Counted from the stretch's first letter, positions 37,560 through 47,935 are shown. The stretch is DNA of 64,000 bases from Bacteroidales bacterium (GCA_018056955.1 JAGPEQ010000003.1:52016-116015), one strand, 5' to 3'. Notes: generated by a model not told the origin, from the sequence alone. Numbers and translations: made by a program.

Positions 37560-38822
37560 ATGGAGAGGGTAAATGTTTATCTCAATTCCGAGATTGGTGA
37601 GCTTGAGGGTGTAATACTGCATACACCGGGAGCCGAGGTGGAAAATATGACCCCCGAAAATGCTCAACGAGCATTATACAGCGATATTCTTAACCTGAAC
37701 GTTGCCCGTAAGGAGTACTCGCAGCTCAGTGGCGTGCTTTCAAAGGTGGCAAAAACCTACGAGGTGGTTGATTTGCTTGAAAAAGTACTTAAGAACGAGG
37801 AGAATAGGGAGTATCTGCTCGAAAAGATTTGTCGTCATGAGAATGCCATGTCGCTATTCGACTATCTTTTAGATATTGATGCAAAGCAGCTTGCCAGGAT
37901 GCTCATTGAGGGCGTTCCATTGGTTCGTAATACACTCACTAACTTTTTAAGTAAGGAGAGGTTTGCACTTCGCCCGCTCTATAACTTCTACTTTACACGC
38001 GATGCATCAATAGCAATTGGTGAGGATGTGCTTATAGCTAAAATGGCCAACGCCGTTAGGGATAGGGAGAGTATTATAATGGAGGCAATATTCTCGCGTT
38101 CCGGTATTTTTAATACGCAAACCATTAACCCTACTACCTTTAACAATCCCGCAGATGTCACCATTGAAGGCGGCGATGTTCTGGTGGTTCGCGACGATAT
38201 ACTGTTGATTGGCAACGGAATAAGAACCAATACCCATGGTATCGACTTCATTCTGTCCAGGTTTCTGGCTCGCGACGATAAAAGGAAAAGACATATCCTG
38301 GTACAGGAATTACCTTATAAGCCCGAATCGTTCATTCACCTCGATATGGTTTTCACCATGCTCGATTTTGACAAGTGCATGGTTTATGAACCAATAATTC
38401 TGCAGCCTAACCGTTACCAAACCGTTCACATTACAATCGATAAAGGTAAGGTTAAGGAGATAAAAACGGTTGATAACCTCCTAGTTGCTCTCAAGAGCCT
38501 TGGTATCGATTTAAAACCAATAGTTTGTGGGGGTACAAAGGATCGTTGGATACAGGAGCGTGAACAGTGGCACAGCGGAGCAAATTTTGTTGCCATTGGC
38601 CCCGGTAGGGTGATTGGCTATGGTCGAAATATCAATACGCTCGAGGAGATGAACAAAAACGGATTTGAAATTCTCAGAGCAAAAGATATTGTGGCTGGCA
38701 AGGTTGATATGAACTCCTACCAAAAATATGTTGTTGCTCTCGATGGTAGTGAACTTCCCCGCGGTGGAGGAGGTGCGCGGTGTATGACTATGCCTTTCCG
38801 TCGCAAACCAATAAAGTGGTAG
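37560..38822 (+). CDS. arcA: Arginine deiminase
   Basis: A 420-residue enzyme of the guanidino-group modifying superfamily converting arginine to citrulline and ammonia. Family blocks: EGVILHTPGAEVENMTP, NFYFTRDASIAIGE, EGGDVLVV, THGIDFILSRF with the catalytic His, and the C-terminal catalytic C408 in GGGGARCMTMPF. No ornithine carbamoyltransferase or carbamate kinase gene is next to it, so the full ADI ATP-generating pathway is not encoded here. Only a small membrane protein gene follows. Confidence 0.93.
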   Translation: MERVNVYLNSEIGELEGVILHTPGAEVENMTPENAQRALYSDILNLNVARKEYSQLSGVLSKVAKTYEVVDLLEKVLKNEENREYLLEKICRHENAMSLFDYLLDIDAKQLARMLIEGVPLVRNTLTNFLSKERFALRPLYNFYFTRDASIAIGEDVLIAKMANAVRDRESIIMEAIFSRSGIFNTQTINPTTFNNPADVTIEGGDVLVVRDDILLIGNGIRTNTHGIDFILSRFLARDDKRKRHILVQELPYKPESFIHLDMVFTMLDFDKCMVYEPIILQPNRYQTVHITIDKGKVKEIKTVDNLLVALKSLGIDLKPIVCGGTKDRWIQEREQWHSGANFVAIGPGRVIGYGRNINTLEEMNKNGFEILRAKDIVAGKVDMNSYQKYVVALDGSELPRGGGGARCMTMPFRRKPIKW

Positions 38823-38878
38823 TAAACATTTTCCATTGTGATTTGTTTCAAGAAAAGCAATCATTAAACTTTGAAACA

Positions 38879-39067
38879 ATGGAAAAAAATGTAGGCAAAA
38901 TTGATAAGGTAATCAGAATTCTGATTGCTTTAGTTATAGCTGGGGTAGGAATCTACTACCAAAGCTGGTGGGGATTACTGGCAATAGTACCTCTGGCAAC
39001 GGCACTAACAGGAACATGTGGACTTTACTCCCTATTCGGGATAAGTACCTGTTCCACCAAGAAGTAA
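38879..39067 (+). CDS. Small DUF2892 membrane protein
   Basis: A 62-residue protein with two hydrophobic helices (~14-32 and ~35-52) and the DUF2892 pattern (EKNVGKIDKVIRILIALV; LTGTCGLYSLFGISTC), as in the membrane part of YgaP. The Cys pair in the C-terminal half (TCGLY, STC) is typical. Function unknown. The longer overlapping frame begins inside arginine deiminase and is less likely. Confidence 0.85.
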   Translation: MEKNVGKIDKVIRILIALVIAGVGIYYQSWWGLLAIVPLATALTGTCGLYSLFGISTCSTKK

Positions 39068-39070
39068 ATA

Positions 39071-39095
39071 AAAACGGGGCTTTGCCCCGTTTTTT
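39071..39095. terminator. Bidirectional terminator between DUF2892 and sucC
   Basis: AAAACGGGGC/GCCCCGTTTT with a TTT loop. It serves both converging genes. Confidence 0.88.
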
Positions 39096-39098
39096 ATT

Positions 39099-40286
39099 TT
39101 AGTTAACCATTTGCTTTACCAGGTTTGCTGCCTCCTGCAGTGTGATTGCGCTGTACACCTTTAAGCCTGACTCGTCAATCAGCTTTTTGCCTTCAAGTGC
39201 ATTGGTGCCCTGTAAACGAACTATTACAGGAACAGGGATATTCCCTATTTCCTTATAGGCATCAACCACACCTTGTGCTACGCGGTCGCAACGTACAATG
39301 CCGCCAAAAATATTGATAAGTATGGCTTTAACGTTAGGGTCTTTTAGTATTATCCTGAAACCGGCTGCTACGGTTTTAGCATTTGCTCCACCTCCTACAT
39401 CAAGGAAGTTGGCAGGGTCGCCGCCTGAGAGCTTAATAATATCCATGGTAGCCATGGCTAAACCGGCGCCGTTTACCATGCAGCCAACATTACCGTCGAG
39501 CTTAACAAAGTTAAGGTTGTGTTCGCCTGCTTCTACCTCTGCGGGGTCTTCCTCGTAAATATCGCGGTACTCAGCCAAATCGGGGTGGCGGAAAAGAGCA
39601 TTGTCGTCAATGCTGCACTTGGCATCTGCGGCCAAAATATCGTCGTTCGATGTTTTTACAACAGGGTTGATTTCAAGTAGCGAAAGATCGTTTTTGGTAT
39701 AGGCTTCGTAGAGCGACAAAGCAAACTTAACCATTTGCTGGTAGGCTTTGCCTGATAATCCAAGGTTGAACGCAATTTTACGTGCCTGAAATGCCTGAAG
39801 CCCAACGGGGTGAATTTCTTCCTTAAAGATTAGTTCAGGGGTTTGAGCAGCTACAGCTTCAATGTCCATTCCTCCCTGGGGGGAGTAAATAATCATATGC
39901 CTTCCTGATGCTCTATTTAGCAGGATGCTTACATAGTACTCTTTTATTTCCGATGGACCCGGCTGATAAATACCCTGCTCAATTAGTACCTTTCGTACAA
40001 GCTTGCCTTGAGGCCCAGTTTGGTGGGTTACCAGATTCATCCCTAAAATATTCGAGGCGTATGTTGATACCTCATCAATGGACTTTGCAATTTTAACGCC
40101 ACCACCTTTGCCTCGTCCGCCAGCATGAATTTGAGCCTTTACAGCTATAGTGTTAGTACCCGTGAGTTTCATTACTTCCTGTGCAGCCCTAATGGCTTCA
40201 TCCTTGCTAAAAGCTACTAAACCTACTGGCACGGGTACACCTGCTTGCCTTAGTATTTCTTTCGATTGATACTCATGTAGATTCAT
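39099..40286 (-). CDS. sucC: Succinyl-CoA ligase (ADP-forming) beta subunit
   Basis: A 395-residue ATP-grasp subunit of succinyl-CoA synthetase, linking succinyl-CoA and succinate in the TCA cycle or the reverse, propionate-type route. [35 protein letters not shown] (ATP-grasp), LEINPVV and [10 protein letters not shown] are typical. The alpha subunit gene sucD is not adjacent on either side, so it must lie elsewhere. A -7-like TAACTTAG (one mismatch) is ~30 bases upstream. Confidence 0.97.
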   Translation of the reverse strand: MNLHEYQSKEILRQAGVPVPVGLVAFSKDEAIRAAQEVMKLTGTNTIAVKAQIHAGGRGKGGGVKIAKSIDEVSTYASNILGMNLVTHQTGPQGKLVRKVLIEQGIYQPGPSEIKEYYVSILLNRASGRHMIIYSPQGGMDIEAVAAQTPELIFKEEIHPVGLQAFQARKIAFNLGLSGKAYQQMVKFALSLYEAYTKNDLSLLEINPVVKTSNDDILAADAKCSIDDNALFRHPDLAEYRDIYEEDPAEVEAGEHNLNFVKLDGNVGCMVNGAGLAMATMDIIKLSGGDPANFLDVGGGANAKTVAAGFRIILKDPNVKAILINIFGGIVRCDRVAQGVVDAYKEIGNIPVPVIVRLQGTNALEGKKLIDESGLKVYSAITLQEAANLVKQMVN

Positions 40287-40361
40287 AGAAAAACATCATT
40301 TTTTTAATGCATCTAAGTTACAAAAAAAGGATTAACTAAATTTGTTAAATTTTTTGTGGAT

Positions 40362-40904
40362 ATGGTTAAAAACAGAAAGTTGTTAAATGAAGAGCTTGGG
40401 CGAAAATCGATTGATGAATTTAAATCCTCCGAAAAATTACCAATTGCTGTAGTCCTCGATAATGTCAGGAGTTTAAACAATGTAGGCTCTGTTTTTAGAA
40501 CTTCCGATGCTTTCCTGGTTGAAAAAATTTACCTGTGTGGAATTACGGGCACTCCACCTCATCCTGAAATCCATCGCTCTGCTTTGGGTGCTGAAAATTC
40601 AGTAGACTGGGAGTATGCTGATAGCGCAGTCAAAGCAGTTGAAGGACTGAAACAATTGGGATATGTGATTATTTCAGTAGAACAGGTGGAGCATTCGGTG
40701 CTGCTTAACCAGTTTTATCCGAAAAAAGGGCAGAAGTACGCTTTAGTGTTCGGAAACGAAGTTAAAGGTGTAGGACAGGATGTGGTGGATATTTCTGATG
40801 TTTGCATTGAGATTCCGCAGCTTGGTACCAAACACTCCTTTAACATTTCGGTCTCAACTGGTATAGTGCTTTGGGATTTTTTTGTTAAAGTAATGGACGA
40901 ATGA
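40362..40904 (+). CDS. TrmH/SpoU family RNA 2'-O-methyltransferase
   Basis: A 180-residue SPOUT methyltransferase acting on tRNA or rRNA ribose. Motif 1 is LDNVRSLNNVGSVFRTSDAF, motif 2 FGNEVKGV and motif 3 IPQLGTKHSFNISVSTGI, which form the trefoil knot and SAM site. Short, without an N-terminal RNA-binding extension. The ATG at 40362 is chosen over an in-frame GTG 6 bases earlier. Confidence 0.92.
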   Translation: MVKNRKLLNEELGRKSIDEFKSSEKLPIAVVLDNVRSLNNVGSVFRTSDAFLVEKIYLCGITGTPPHPEIHRSALGAENSVDWEYADSAVKAVEGLKQLGYVIISVEQVEHSVLLNQFYPKKGQKYALVFGNEVKGVGQDVVDISDVCIEIPQLGTKHSFNISVSTGIVLWDFFVKVMDE

Positions 40905-40963
40905 TATTTAGCGTTTCCACTTGTTTAGTGCCTGCTGAACTTCAAATATTATTTGTTACAATA

Positions 40964-40996
40964 AAAAAACGGGGCTGCATGTGCAGCCCCGTTTTT
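40964..40996. terminator. Bidirectional terminator
   Basis: AAAAACGGGGCTGCA/TGCAGCCCCGTTTTT with a 2-base centre; a very stable stem between converging genes. Confidence 0.88.
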
Positions 40997-41011
40997 AGTA
41001 GTGTATTTATC

Positions 41012-42712
41012 TTAGAATAATGCTTTAAAAGCTTCGTTCTGGAAGAAGGTGCGGAATTCAACATCTTCCTTAGCGCGATCTTTTAGTGAAGCGTCCTTAC
41101 CAAAAGCAGTGCGTAGGTTATCGAGTACAGTTGCTTCTTCAGCAAGGCGAGCACCAACAATTGCACGGCCATAGTAACCCTTAGCTGTTTCTACCTTGTT
41201 AAAGGTGTTCTTGGCAGCATCAACCTTTCCTGCTAATAGAAGAGCAAGACCCTGGTTGAATGAATCGCTACCAGCAAGGTATTCAGCAGCTGCAGGATAC
41301 TGTCCTTTAAGAATTGCAATAATACCGAGGTTGTACTTAACAGCGCTACCAGCATCGGCTGCATCGGCAAATAGCTTTTCAGCTTCATCAAACTTGCCTT
41401 CAAGCATAGCTACGCAACCTCGGTTGTTGGTAACGGCAGCAATCTTCTGATCGGCAGGAATCTTATCCAGAGCAGCCTTGGCATTAGCAACATCCTTGTT
41501 CAGAATGTAGTAGTAAGCAGCATTGTTGTAACCGCGAGCGCAGTTGAACTTTTCGCCGGCTTTCATGTAAACTTCAATCTTCTTGTTAACATCGTTTACA
41601 AGTGTAGCAGCGTAAAGCATTTCCTCAACGTTAAGGCTGTCGTATGCGTTGTTTTCAACCATGTACTTTAGGGTATCGTCGGAGTAGCCAATAACATCAA
41701 CCTTGGCAACCATTCTTGAACGACGGAGCTGTGGGAGAATCTTTTCAGCCAATACCTTGTAAACCTTTGAAAGGTTCTTGATTTCCTTTTCACGTACTAC
41801 TGGATCGGAGTACATGGAAAGAACGCGAATGATAAGTTCTTTGTCTTCGATATCGGAAGCCTGAACAGCTTTCTGGAAACCATCCCAGTCTTCAGCTGTA
41901 AATTCAACAGTTGGGGTAACGCCTTCTACTTTGGCTTTCTTGAACACATCAGCAAGGTACTTGTCGGTGTTCTTTCCGCGATCCTGCGACAGCTTGTCGT
42001 TTAGTTTTTCAGGGCCATCGGGTGAAGCGTAAGCAGCAATCTTAAGCTCTTTAATCTCCTTGTTCTTAGCCTGAGCAGCAGCAAGTAGGAAATCGTTTAA
42101 CATCTTGATTTCATCCTTGGTTAACTCCGACTTGCGGATGTCAGCCTTTTGGATTACGAAATTAATTTGTGCTTCCTTTTCCTCAGGAGTAACGCGTACA
42201 AACTTGTCGTTTAGCATTACAGGCTTAACATCAATGTCAACCAGCTTGTAGGTAGCCATTGTACCAATGCCAACCTTTTGAGGAGCATCGAAAGGAACTT
42301 TTTTGTCCTTGTAGGTAATAACAAAACGGAGTTCAATTTCAGAGCTGAACATCTCGTCCTTGTAATCAAACTCTACATCATGTTTCCAGCTACCACCAGC
42401 TTCGTAGTTAATAACCTGGTTGTTGGCCTGAACGTCTTCACCTTGTAAAACCTTTGAGGGAAGAGCTAACTCGCCACCCTTGTAAACCACAACAGGGGTA
42501 ATTTCAACAGTAGCTTTCTTGTTGAAGTACTTTGGAGGAATAGTACCTTCAAAAGTAGCCTTCACTTTGTTAGCATGTACTTCTACGGGGTTTGGGGTTA
42601 CCTTTAAAGTAAAACCGGCAGGTAATTCTTTCATTTTCTCAACCCCGCCGCAACCGGCCAATAGCAGACCGGCTAAGGCAATAATCGATAGTTTTAAACC
42701 TTTCATTTTCAT
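41012..42712 (-). CDS. Lipoprotein with OmpA-like and TPR-like regions
   Basis: A 566-residue lipoprotein (lipobox in LAGLLLAGC, Cys ~21). Residues ~25-190 are beta-rich. Residues ~195-280 resemble an OmpA-like peptidoglycan-binding domain (KIAAYASPDGPEKLNDKLSQ). From ~385 TPR-like helical repeats follow (NNRGCVAMLEGKFDEAEKLF, then YNLGIIAILKGQYPAAAEYL). This looks like an envelope scaffold; similar proteins occur throughout Bacteroidota. It has a near-ideal promoter, so it is probably abundant. ATGs at 42712 and 42706 are both possible. Confidence 0.8.
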   Translation of the reverse strand: MKMKGLKLSIIALAGLLLAGCGGVEKMKELPAGFTLKVTPNPVEVHANKVKATFEGTIPPKYFNKKATVEITPVVVYKGGELALPSKVLQGEDVQANNQVINYEAGGSWKHDVEFDYKDEMFSSEIELRFVITYKDKKVPFDAPQKVGIGTMATYKLVDIDVKPVMLNDKFVRVTPEEKEAQINFVIQKADIRKSELTKDEIKMLNDFLLAAAQAKNKEIKELKIAAYASPDGPEKLNDKLSQDRGKNTDKYLADVFKKAKVEGVTPTVEFTAEDWDGFQKAVQASDIEDKELIIRVLSMYSDPVVREKEIKNLSKVYKVLAEKILPQLRRSRMVAKVDVIGYSDDTLKYMVENNAYDSLNVEEMLYAATLVNDVNKKIEVYMKAGEKFNCARGYNNAAYYYILNKDVANAKAALDKIPADQKIAAVTNNRGCVAMLEGKFDEAEKLFADAADAGSAVKYNLGIIAILKGQYPAAAEYLAGSDSFNQGLALLLAGKVDAAKNTFNKVETAKGYYGRAIVGARLAEEATVLDNLRTAFGKDASLKDRAKEDVEFRTFFQNEAFKALF

Positions 42713-42769
42713 ATAAAAGTTGGTTAGTTATTAATTCTGCTTAATTGTAAGCACTCAAATTAGTAAATA

Positions 42770-42801
42770 CAAACATACTACTTAAATTCCAATTTATCAA
42801 A
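42770..42801 (-). promoter_or_regulatory. Promoter of the OmpA/TPR lipoprotein gene
   Basis: Minus-strand TTTG (42801-42798), 20 bases, TATGTTTG (42777-42770): an exact Bacteroidota consensus, ~60 bases before the start. Confidence 0.65.
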
Positions 42802-42828
42802 TTCATGGAATAAAAATAAACATTTGTC

Positions 42829-43458
42829 TTACAACGATACCAAGTTAACACCTTTTTTGTAATGTTGGTCAAAAATCGCCGATTTGATTTTTAAAAAATC
42901 ATCGCGGTTTGCCACAAAGTCAATTTTTGAAGTATCGATTACTAAGAAAGTGTATTCAGGATGTTGTTTGAAAAAATCGAAATATCCTTCGGTTATTCCG
43001 TTTAGGTATTCAGCGGTTATGGTTTGTTCGTAATCTCGCCCCCTTTTTTGAATGTTTTTAAGCAGCTGGTTTGTAGGTAAGTGTAGATATACATATAGGT
43101 CGGGTTTTGGCAAAGTGCTGTAAATAATGGAAAATAGTTGCTTGTAAAGCTGAAGTTCATCGCCGCTCAGTGTGTTCTGAGCAAAAATTAGCGATTTCAT
43201 GAAGTAGTAATCGGCAATTGTTAATGAGTGGAATAGGGAAGCGGAACGTAACTCGTTATTGAGTTGTGAGTATCGCTCTGCCAGGAATGAGAGTTCAAGT
43301 GGGAAGCTATACCGTTCAGGGTTTTTATAGAATTTTGGAAGAAAGGGGTTATCGGCAAACTGTTCCAGGATTAGCTTGGCGTTAAGCTCTTTTGCCAGCA
43401 TGGTGGCAAGGGTTGTTTTGCCTGCACCGATATTTCCTTCAATTACAAGGTAATGCAT
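42829..43458 (-). CDS. Deoxynucleoside kinase
   Basis: A 209-residue P-loop kinase that phosphorylates deoxynucleosides for salvage. The P-loop is IEGNIGAGKTTLA. The DYYFMKSLIFAQ block and the lid RGRDYEQTI match the deoxyadenosine/deoxyguanosine kinase group. The specificity cannot be read from sequence alone. It lies alone between two longer genes. Confidence 0.88.
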   Translation of the reverse strand: MHYLVIEGNIGAGKTTLATMLAKELNAKLILEQFADNPFLPKFYKNPERYSFPLELSFLAERYSQLNNELRSASLFHSLTIADYYFMKSLIFAQNTLSGDELQLYKQLFSIIYSTLPKPDLYVYLHLPTNQLLKNIQKRGRDYEQTITAEYLNGITEGYFDFFKQHPEYTFLVIDTSKIDFVANRDDFLKIKSAIFDQHYKKGVNLVSL

Positions 43459-43514
43459 AGTTTTTCAAAGGCGTTTGTTCCTGGCTAAGTTATATTTTTT
43501 GGTGTATAAAAACA

Positions 43515-43550
43515 AAAGAGGTTGGAGTGTAATACCCCAACCCCTTTAAA
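43515..43550 (-). terminator. Terminator after prolyl oligopeptidase
   Basis: On minus, AAAGGGGTTGGGGT pairs with ACTCCAACCTCTTT (two G-U pairs) around ATTAC and is followed by TGTTTTTA. Confidence 0.7.
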
Positions 43551-43563
43551 AAAATTATCATCA

Positions 43564-45678
43564 CTAGTATTGCATTCCCATGTTATACATTATAAACGCG
43601 TAAATATCGGCATACTCATCTATAACCATAGAGGTTGGCATACCTGCTCCGTGTCCGGCACGGGTTTGAATGCGTATCAGGGCAGGATTTTTGGGGTTAG
43701 GGTTTTTCTCCTGCATGGTAGCAATGTACTTGAACGAATGTGCTGGCACAACCCTATCGTCGTGGTCGGCAGTGGTTACGAGTATGGCCGGGTAATTGGT
43801 TTTAGGTTTGATATTATGGAGCGGGGAGTAGCTGTAAAGGTTAAGGAACTGAATGGAGTCGTTACTGGTGCCGTAATCGTTAGCCCAAGCCCAGCCTATG
43901 GTAAAGTTATGGTACCTAAGCATATCCATTACGCCAACCTGAGGGATGGCTACCTTGAATAAATCGGGACGTTGATTGGTTACTGCACCAATCAGCAAGC
44001 CACCGTTTGACCCCCCTTGTATGGCAAGTTTTTTTGGTGAGGTGTACTTTTCTTTGATTAAGTACTCGGCTGCTGCAATAAAGTCGTCGAAAACGTTTTG
44101 CTTGTTTAGCTTTGTGCCCGCACGATACCAGTTCTCACCGTATTCGCCACCGCCCCTTAGGTTTGCCATGGCAAATATGCCACCCTGCTCTAGCCAGAAT
44201 AAGCGCGATGTGCTAAAGTAGGGTAGTAGGCTTACATTGAAGCCACCGTAGCCGTAAAGCAGGGTAGGGTTATTCCCGTCGAGCTTAATGCCCTTTTTGT
44301 GGACAATAAACATTGGAACAAGAGTGCCATCCTTGCTAGTGTAAAATACCTGCTTGGTTTCGTAGTCATCAAACTTAAAGTCGATGTTAGGGCTAAAGAA
44401 TTGTGTCGAAGTATTGGTGTTTACGTTGTACTTTACAACGGTTGGGGGAACTGTAAACGATGAGAATGAATAAAAGGCAATAGAATCATTTATATCGCCG
44501 CTTATCCCTGATATTGTGCCAAGGGTTGGAAGTTCAATGTCCGTAATTTTACTTCCGTCCAGGTTGTATACCTCGGCCTGGCTTTTAGCATCAACAATGT
44601 AGTTGGCAATTATTTTTTTGTTGATTAGGGCACATTCCTTCAGTACATCTTTCCGTTCAGGTAGAATGTCGCGCCAGTTGCCAATATCCATGCTGTTCAC
44701 ATTGATTTTTACCAGCTTATACTTGGGAGCCTTGTAGTTGGTTAAAACAATGAGGTTGTCGTCAACATGGTCAAGAACGCTGTACTCAAACTCAAAGCCT
44801 GTGGTAATCTTTGAAAAGTTTGCCCTGGGGTCTTTTAGGTTTTTTACATAGATGGAATTACCGTAGGTTGATTCCGACTCATAAATGATGAGGTATTTTT
44901 CGTCATCGGTGGTTTGTGCGGAGTAGTTGCGTAAGGGGTATTGGCTATTTGAGAAAATTAGCTTGTCGGTTTCCACTGGTGTTCCTACCTTGTGGTAAAA
45001 AACTTTATGGTTTTGGTTGATATTGGAAAGCTCTGAGCCACCCTTGGGTTCGTCGTAGCGGCTATAGAAGAAGCCATCGTTTAGCCATGCAATGGATGAA
45101 AATTTCACCCAACTGATTTCGTCAGGAAGTTGCTCCCCGCCGGGCAGTTTAATCACTTTTATCTTTTGCCAGTCCGAACCGCCATCGTTAATGGAATAGG
45201 CAAGGTACTTGCCATCGCGCGAAACGCTAACATTCGATAGCGATACGGTTCCATCCTCACTAAACGTATTTGGATCAAGAATTACCTTAGGCTCAGCCTC
45301 AAGGTTTTCCATCATGTAAAGGACGCTTTGGTTCTGAAGTCCCTCTTTCTTGAAAAAGAAATACCTGCCGCCTGCTTTAAAAGGGGCCCCCATTGAGGTA
45401 TAGTTCCAAATGGTGGTAAGCCTTTCTTTAATTTTGTTGCGGAAAGGAATTGCATTAAGGTAGTTGAAAGTCACCTCATTCTGCTGCTTAACCCATTCAG
45501 CCACCTCGGGTGCTTTGTCATCCTCAAGCCAACGGTAGGGATCGGCCACTTTTACTCCAAAATACTCGTCAACTACATCTACCTGCTTGGTTTTGGGATA
45601 TTTAACTTTTGCGGTGTTACACGACATTGTAATCAAAATTGGTGTGGCTAACAACATCAATATGAATATCTTTTTCAT
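43564..45678 (-). CDS. Prolyl oligopeptidase (S9A), exported lipoprotein
   Basis: A 704-residue serine peptidase cutting after proline in short peptides. A lipobox-like Cys follows a hydrophobic signal (ATPILITMSC). A seven-blade beta-propeller (~75-430) gates the active site. The hydrolase domain has Ser in GGSNGGLLIG, Asp in TADHDDRVVP and His in RAGHGAG. The ATG at 45678 begins the signal peptide; the longer frame upstream is not supported. Confidence 0.94.
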   Translation of the reverse strand: MKKIFILMLLATPILITMSCNTAKVKYPKTKQVDVVDEYFGVKVADPYRWLEDDKAPEVAEWVKQQNEVTFNYLNAIPFRNKIKERLTTIWNYTSMGAPFKAGGRYFFFKKEGLQNQSVLYMMENLEAEPKVILDPNTFSEDGTVSLSNVSVSRDGKYLAYSINDGGSDWQKIKVIKLPGGEQLPDEISWVKFSSIAWLNDGFFYSRYDEPKGGSELSNINQNHKVFYHKVGTPVETDKLIFSNSQYPLRNYSAQTTDDEKYLIIYESESTYGNSIYVKNLKDPRANFSKITTGFEFEYSVLDHVDDNLIVLTNYKAPKYKLVKINVNSMDIGNWRDILPERKDVLKECALINKKIIANYIVDAKSQAEVYNLDGSKITDIELPTLGTISGISGDINDSIAFYSFSSFTVPPTVVKYNVNTNTSTQFFSPNIDFKFDDYETKQVFYTSKDGTLVPMFIVHKKGIKLDGNNPTLLYGYGGFNVSLLPYFSTSRLFWLEQGGIFAMANLRGGGEYGENWYRAGTKLNKQNVFDDFIAAAEYLIKEKYTSPKKLAIQGGSNGGLLIGAVTNQRPDLFKVAIPQVGVMDMLRYHNFTIGWAWANDYGTSNDSIQFLNLYSYSPLHNIKPKTNYPAILVTTADHDDRVVPAHSFKYIATMQEKNPNPKNPALIRIQTRAGHGAGMPTSMVIDEYADIYAFIMYNMGMQY

Positions 45679-45708
45679 CGCTTTCAAAATTTTGTTTTGA
45701 TATACTAA

Positions 45709-45716
45709 CAAAAATA
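45709..45716 (-). promoter_or_regulatory. -7 element for prolyl oligopeptidase
   Basis: Minus-strand TATTTTTG, ~30 bases before the start; no -33 at good spacing. Confidence 0.35.
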
Positions 45717-45783
45717 CAATAAAATTATGCAAACCTTGCACTAATTTCTGAAAAAAAGCAATCACAATATTTGAAAGTATAAA

Positions 45784-45807
45784 AAAAGCAGGGGTTACCC
45801 TGCTTTT
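45784..45807 (-). terminator. Terminator after pnp
   Basis: AAAAGCAGGG/CCCTGCTTTT with a GTTA loop, ending 2 bases before the pnp stop codon; nearly symmetric. Confidence 0.82.
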
Positions 45808-45808
45808 A

Positions 45809-47935
45809 CTATTTGTTTTTCTCCGGTTTTGGCAGCAAAACTTTTCGTGAGAGTTTCAGCTTTCCGGTTTTTTTGTCGATTTCAATAAGCTTAACATCAA
45901 CCATATCGCCTTCCTTAAGCACCTCTTCAACCTTCTCTAGCCTACGCCACTCAATTTCCGATATGTGAAGCAGCCCATCCTTGCCGGGAAGTATTTCAAC
46001 AAATGCGCCAAAGGGCATAATGGACTTAACCTTACCCTTGTAAATCTCGCCTACCTCGGGAACAGCAACAATTCCTTTAATCCATTTAACGGCAGCATCG
46101 CGGCTTTCAGCACTCTCGGCAAATACACTAACTACACCGTGATCATTAATTTCCTCAATGGTGATAGTGGTTTGGGTTTCGCGCTGAATTTCCTGAATTA
46201 CCTTACCACCAGGGCCAATAACGGCACCAATGGTTTCGCGAGGTATGTTGAACTGCTCAATACGGGGGGCGTGGGGTTTAAAGTCGGGACGGGGTTTGGA
46301 AATGGTTTGCATCATGATATCAAGGATGTGCATACGTCCATCGTGGGCTTGCTTTAGAGCTTTAGCAAGTACTTCGTACGATAGGCCATCAACCTTTATA
46401 TCCATTTGGGTGGCTGTAATACCATCGCGGGTTCCTGCCACCTTAAAGTCCATATCACCAAGGTGGTCCTCATCGCCAAGAATGTCGGAAAGTACGGCAT
46501 ACCTATCCGATCCTTTCTCAGTGATAAGACCCATTGCTATACCCGATACTGGTTTCTTAATCTGAACTCCTGCATCCATCAGCGCCAGGGTGCCTGCGCA
46601 GACAGTGGCCATTGATGATGAACCATTCGATTCAAGTATATCGCTCACAACACGAATTGCGTATGGGTTTTCTGGAGCATCGGGCACCATGTTCTTTAAC
46701 GCCCTGTGGGCAAGATTTCCGTGTCCAATTTCCCTGCGGCTCACACCTCTTGAGGGTTTGGCTTCGCCAGTGGAGAAAGGTGGGAAGTTGTAGTGCAGTG
46801 TAAACTTCTCAGTTCCCTGCATCAGAACCTCATCAATAATTTTTTCGTCGAGCTTGGTACCAAGGGTTACAGTGGTAAGCGATTGTGTTTCGCCACGGGT
46901 GAAAATGGCTGATCCATGTGCCATGGGCAAATAATCAACCTCGCACCAGATAGGGCGTATTTCGTGGGTTTTGCGACCATCGAGGCGAACACCCTCGTTA
47001 AGTATCATGTTGCGCATGGCTTCTTTTTCTACCGCATGGTAGTAGCGGTTCACCATGAACTGCTTTGCTTCGCGCTCCTCTTCCGGAATGGTTTCAATAA
47101 AGGCTTGCTTAATGGCTTCAAAAGCTGCCGTGCGTTCTTGCTTGGGCAGCATCGATTTGGCTACCTGGTAAACCTTGTCGTAGCAAAACTCATGAACCTT
47201 TGCCTTGAGTTCCTCATCGTTGGTTTCATGGCAGTAGGTGCGTTTAACTACGCCAAGTTCCTTGGCGAGCTCCATTTGAGCCAAACACTGGGGTTTAATG
47301 GCCTCATGGGCAAACTTAATTGCTTCCAGCATATCGGCTTCCGACACCTCTTTCAGTTCGCCTTCAACCATCAGAATATTATCGTAGGTGGCGCCAACAA
47401 TCATATCGATATCGGCCTCCTCAACTTCCTTAAAGGTAGGGTTAATTTTTAGCTTACCGTTAATGCGAGCCACTCTAACCTCTGAGATTGGGCCATGGAA
47501 AGGAACGTCGGAAACAGCAAGCGCAGCCGATGCTGCCAATCCGGCAAGTGCGTCGGGCATAATTTCCTTCTCAGCGGAAATCAGGTTAACGGTAACAAAG
47601 GTTTCGGCATGGTAATCGTCAGGGAAAAGGGGACGTAATGCACGGTCAACCAAACGGGCCACCAGAATTTCATAGTCCGATGGTTTTGATTCGCGTTTTA
47701 AGAAACCTCCTGGGAAACGGCCGCTTGCAGCAAATTTCTCCTTGTACTCCACGCTAAGCGGCATGAAATCAACATCTTCTTTTGCTTCCTGAGCGCTTAC
47801 AACTGTAGCGAGAAGCATGGTTTTACCCATTGTTAGCACAACCGAGCCATGGGCTTGTTTGGCCAGTTTACCGGTTTCGATGGTAATGGTTCGGCCATCG
47901 CCCAAATCGATTGTCTTTTTTACAACTTTCTGCAT
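45809..47935 (-). CDS. pnp: Polyribonucleotide nucleotidyltransferase (PNPase)
   Basis: A 708-residue phosphorolytic 3'-5' exoribonuclease for mRNA turnover. Two RNase PH domains (~1-230 and ~300-540) flank a helical domain. A KH domain ([16 protein letters not shown]) and an S1 RNA-binding domain ([20 protein letters not shown]) follow. Length is standard. It follows rpsO on the same strand, the widely conserved rpsO-pnp order, with a hairpin between them. Confidence 0.98.
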   Translation of the reverse strand: MQKVVKKTIDLGDGRTITIETGKLAKQAHGSVVLTMGKTMLLATVVSAQEAKEDVDFMPLSVEYKEKFAASGRFPGGFLKRESKPSDYEILVARLVDRALRPLFPDDYHAETFVTVNLISAEKEIMPDALAGLAASAALAVSDVPFHGPISEVRVARINGKLKINPTFKEVEEADIDMIVGATYDNILMVEGELKEVSEADMLEAIKFAHEAIKPQCLAQMELAKELGVVKRTYCHETNDEELKAKVHEFCYDKVYQVAKSMLPKQERTAAFEAIKQAFIETIPEEEREAKQFMVNRYYHAVEKEAMRNMILNEGVRLDGRKTHEIRPIWCEVDYLPMAHGSAIFTRGETQSLTTVTLGTKLDEKIIDEVLMQGTEKFTLHYNFPPFSTGEAKPSRGVSRREIGHGNLAHRALKNMVPDAPENPYAIRVVSDILESNGSSSMATVCAGTLALMDAGVQIKKPVSGIAMGLITEKGSDRYAVLSDILGDEDHLGDMDFKVAGTRDGITATQMDIKVDGLSYEVLAKALKQAHDGRMHILDIMMQTISKPRPDFKPHAPRIEQFNIPRETIGAVIGPGGKVIQEIQRETQTTITIEEINDHGVVSVFAESAESRDAAVKWIKGIVAVPEVGEIYKGKVKSIMPFGAFVEILPGKDGLLHISEIEWRRLEKVEEVLKEGDMVDVKLIEIDKKTGKLKLSRKVLLPKPEKNK

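Noticed and set aside
39099..40286. sucC without sucD taken as a gene loss
   Set aside because: Separate sucC and sucD loci are known in Bacteroidota, so absence of a neighbour is not evidence of loss.
44088..44100. Near-palindrome CGAAAACGTTTTG like the susC operator
   Set aside because: It is inside the prolyl oligopeptidase coding sequence and the two-sided symmetry fails at the last base, so a chance match is likely.
46916..47452. A 178-residue open frame antisense to pnp
   Set aside because: It lies entirely inside pnp on the opposite strand, has no recognisable domain and is best explained as a shadow of pnp codon use.
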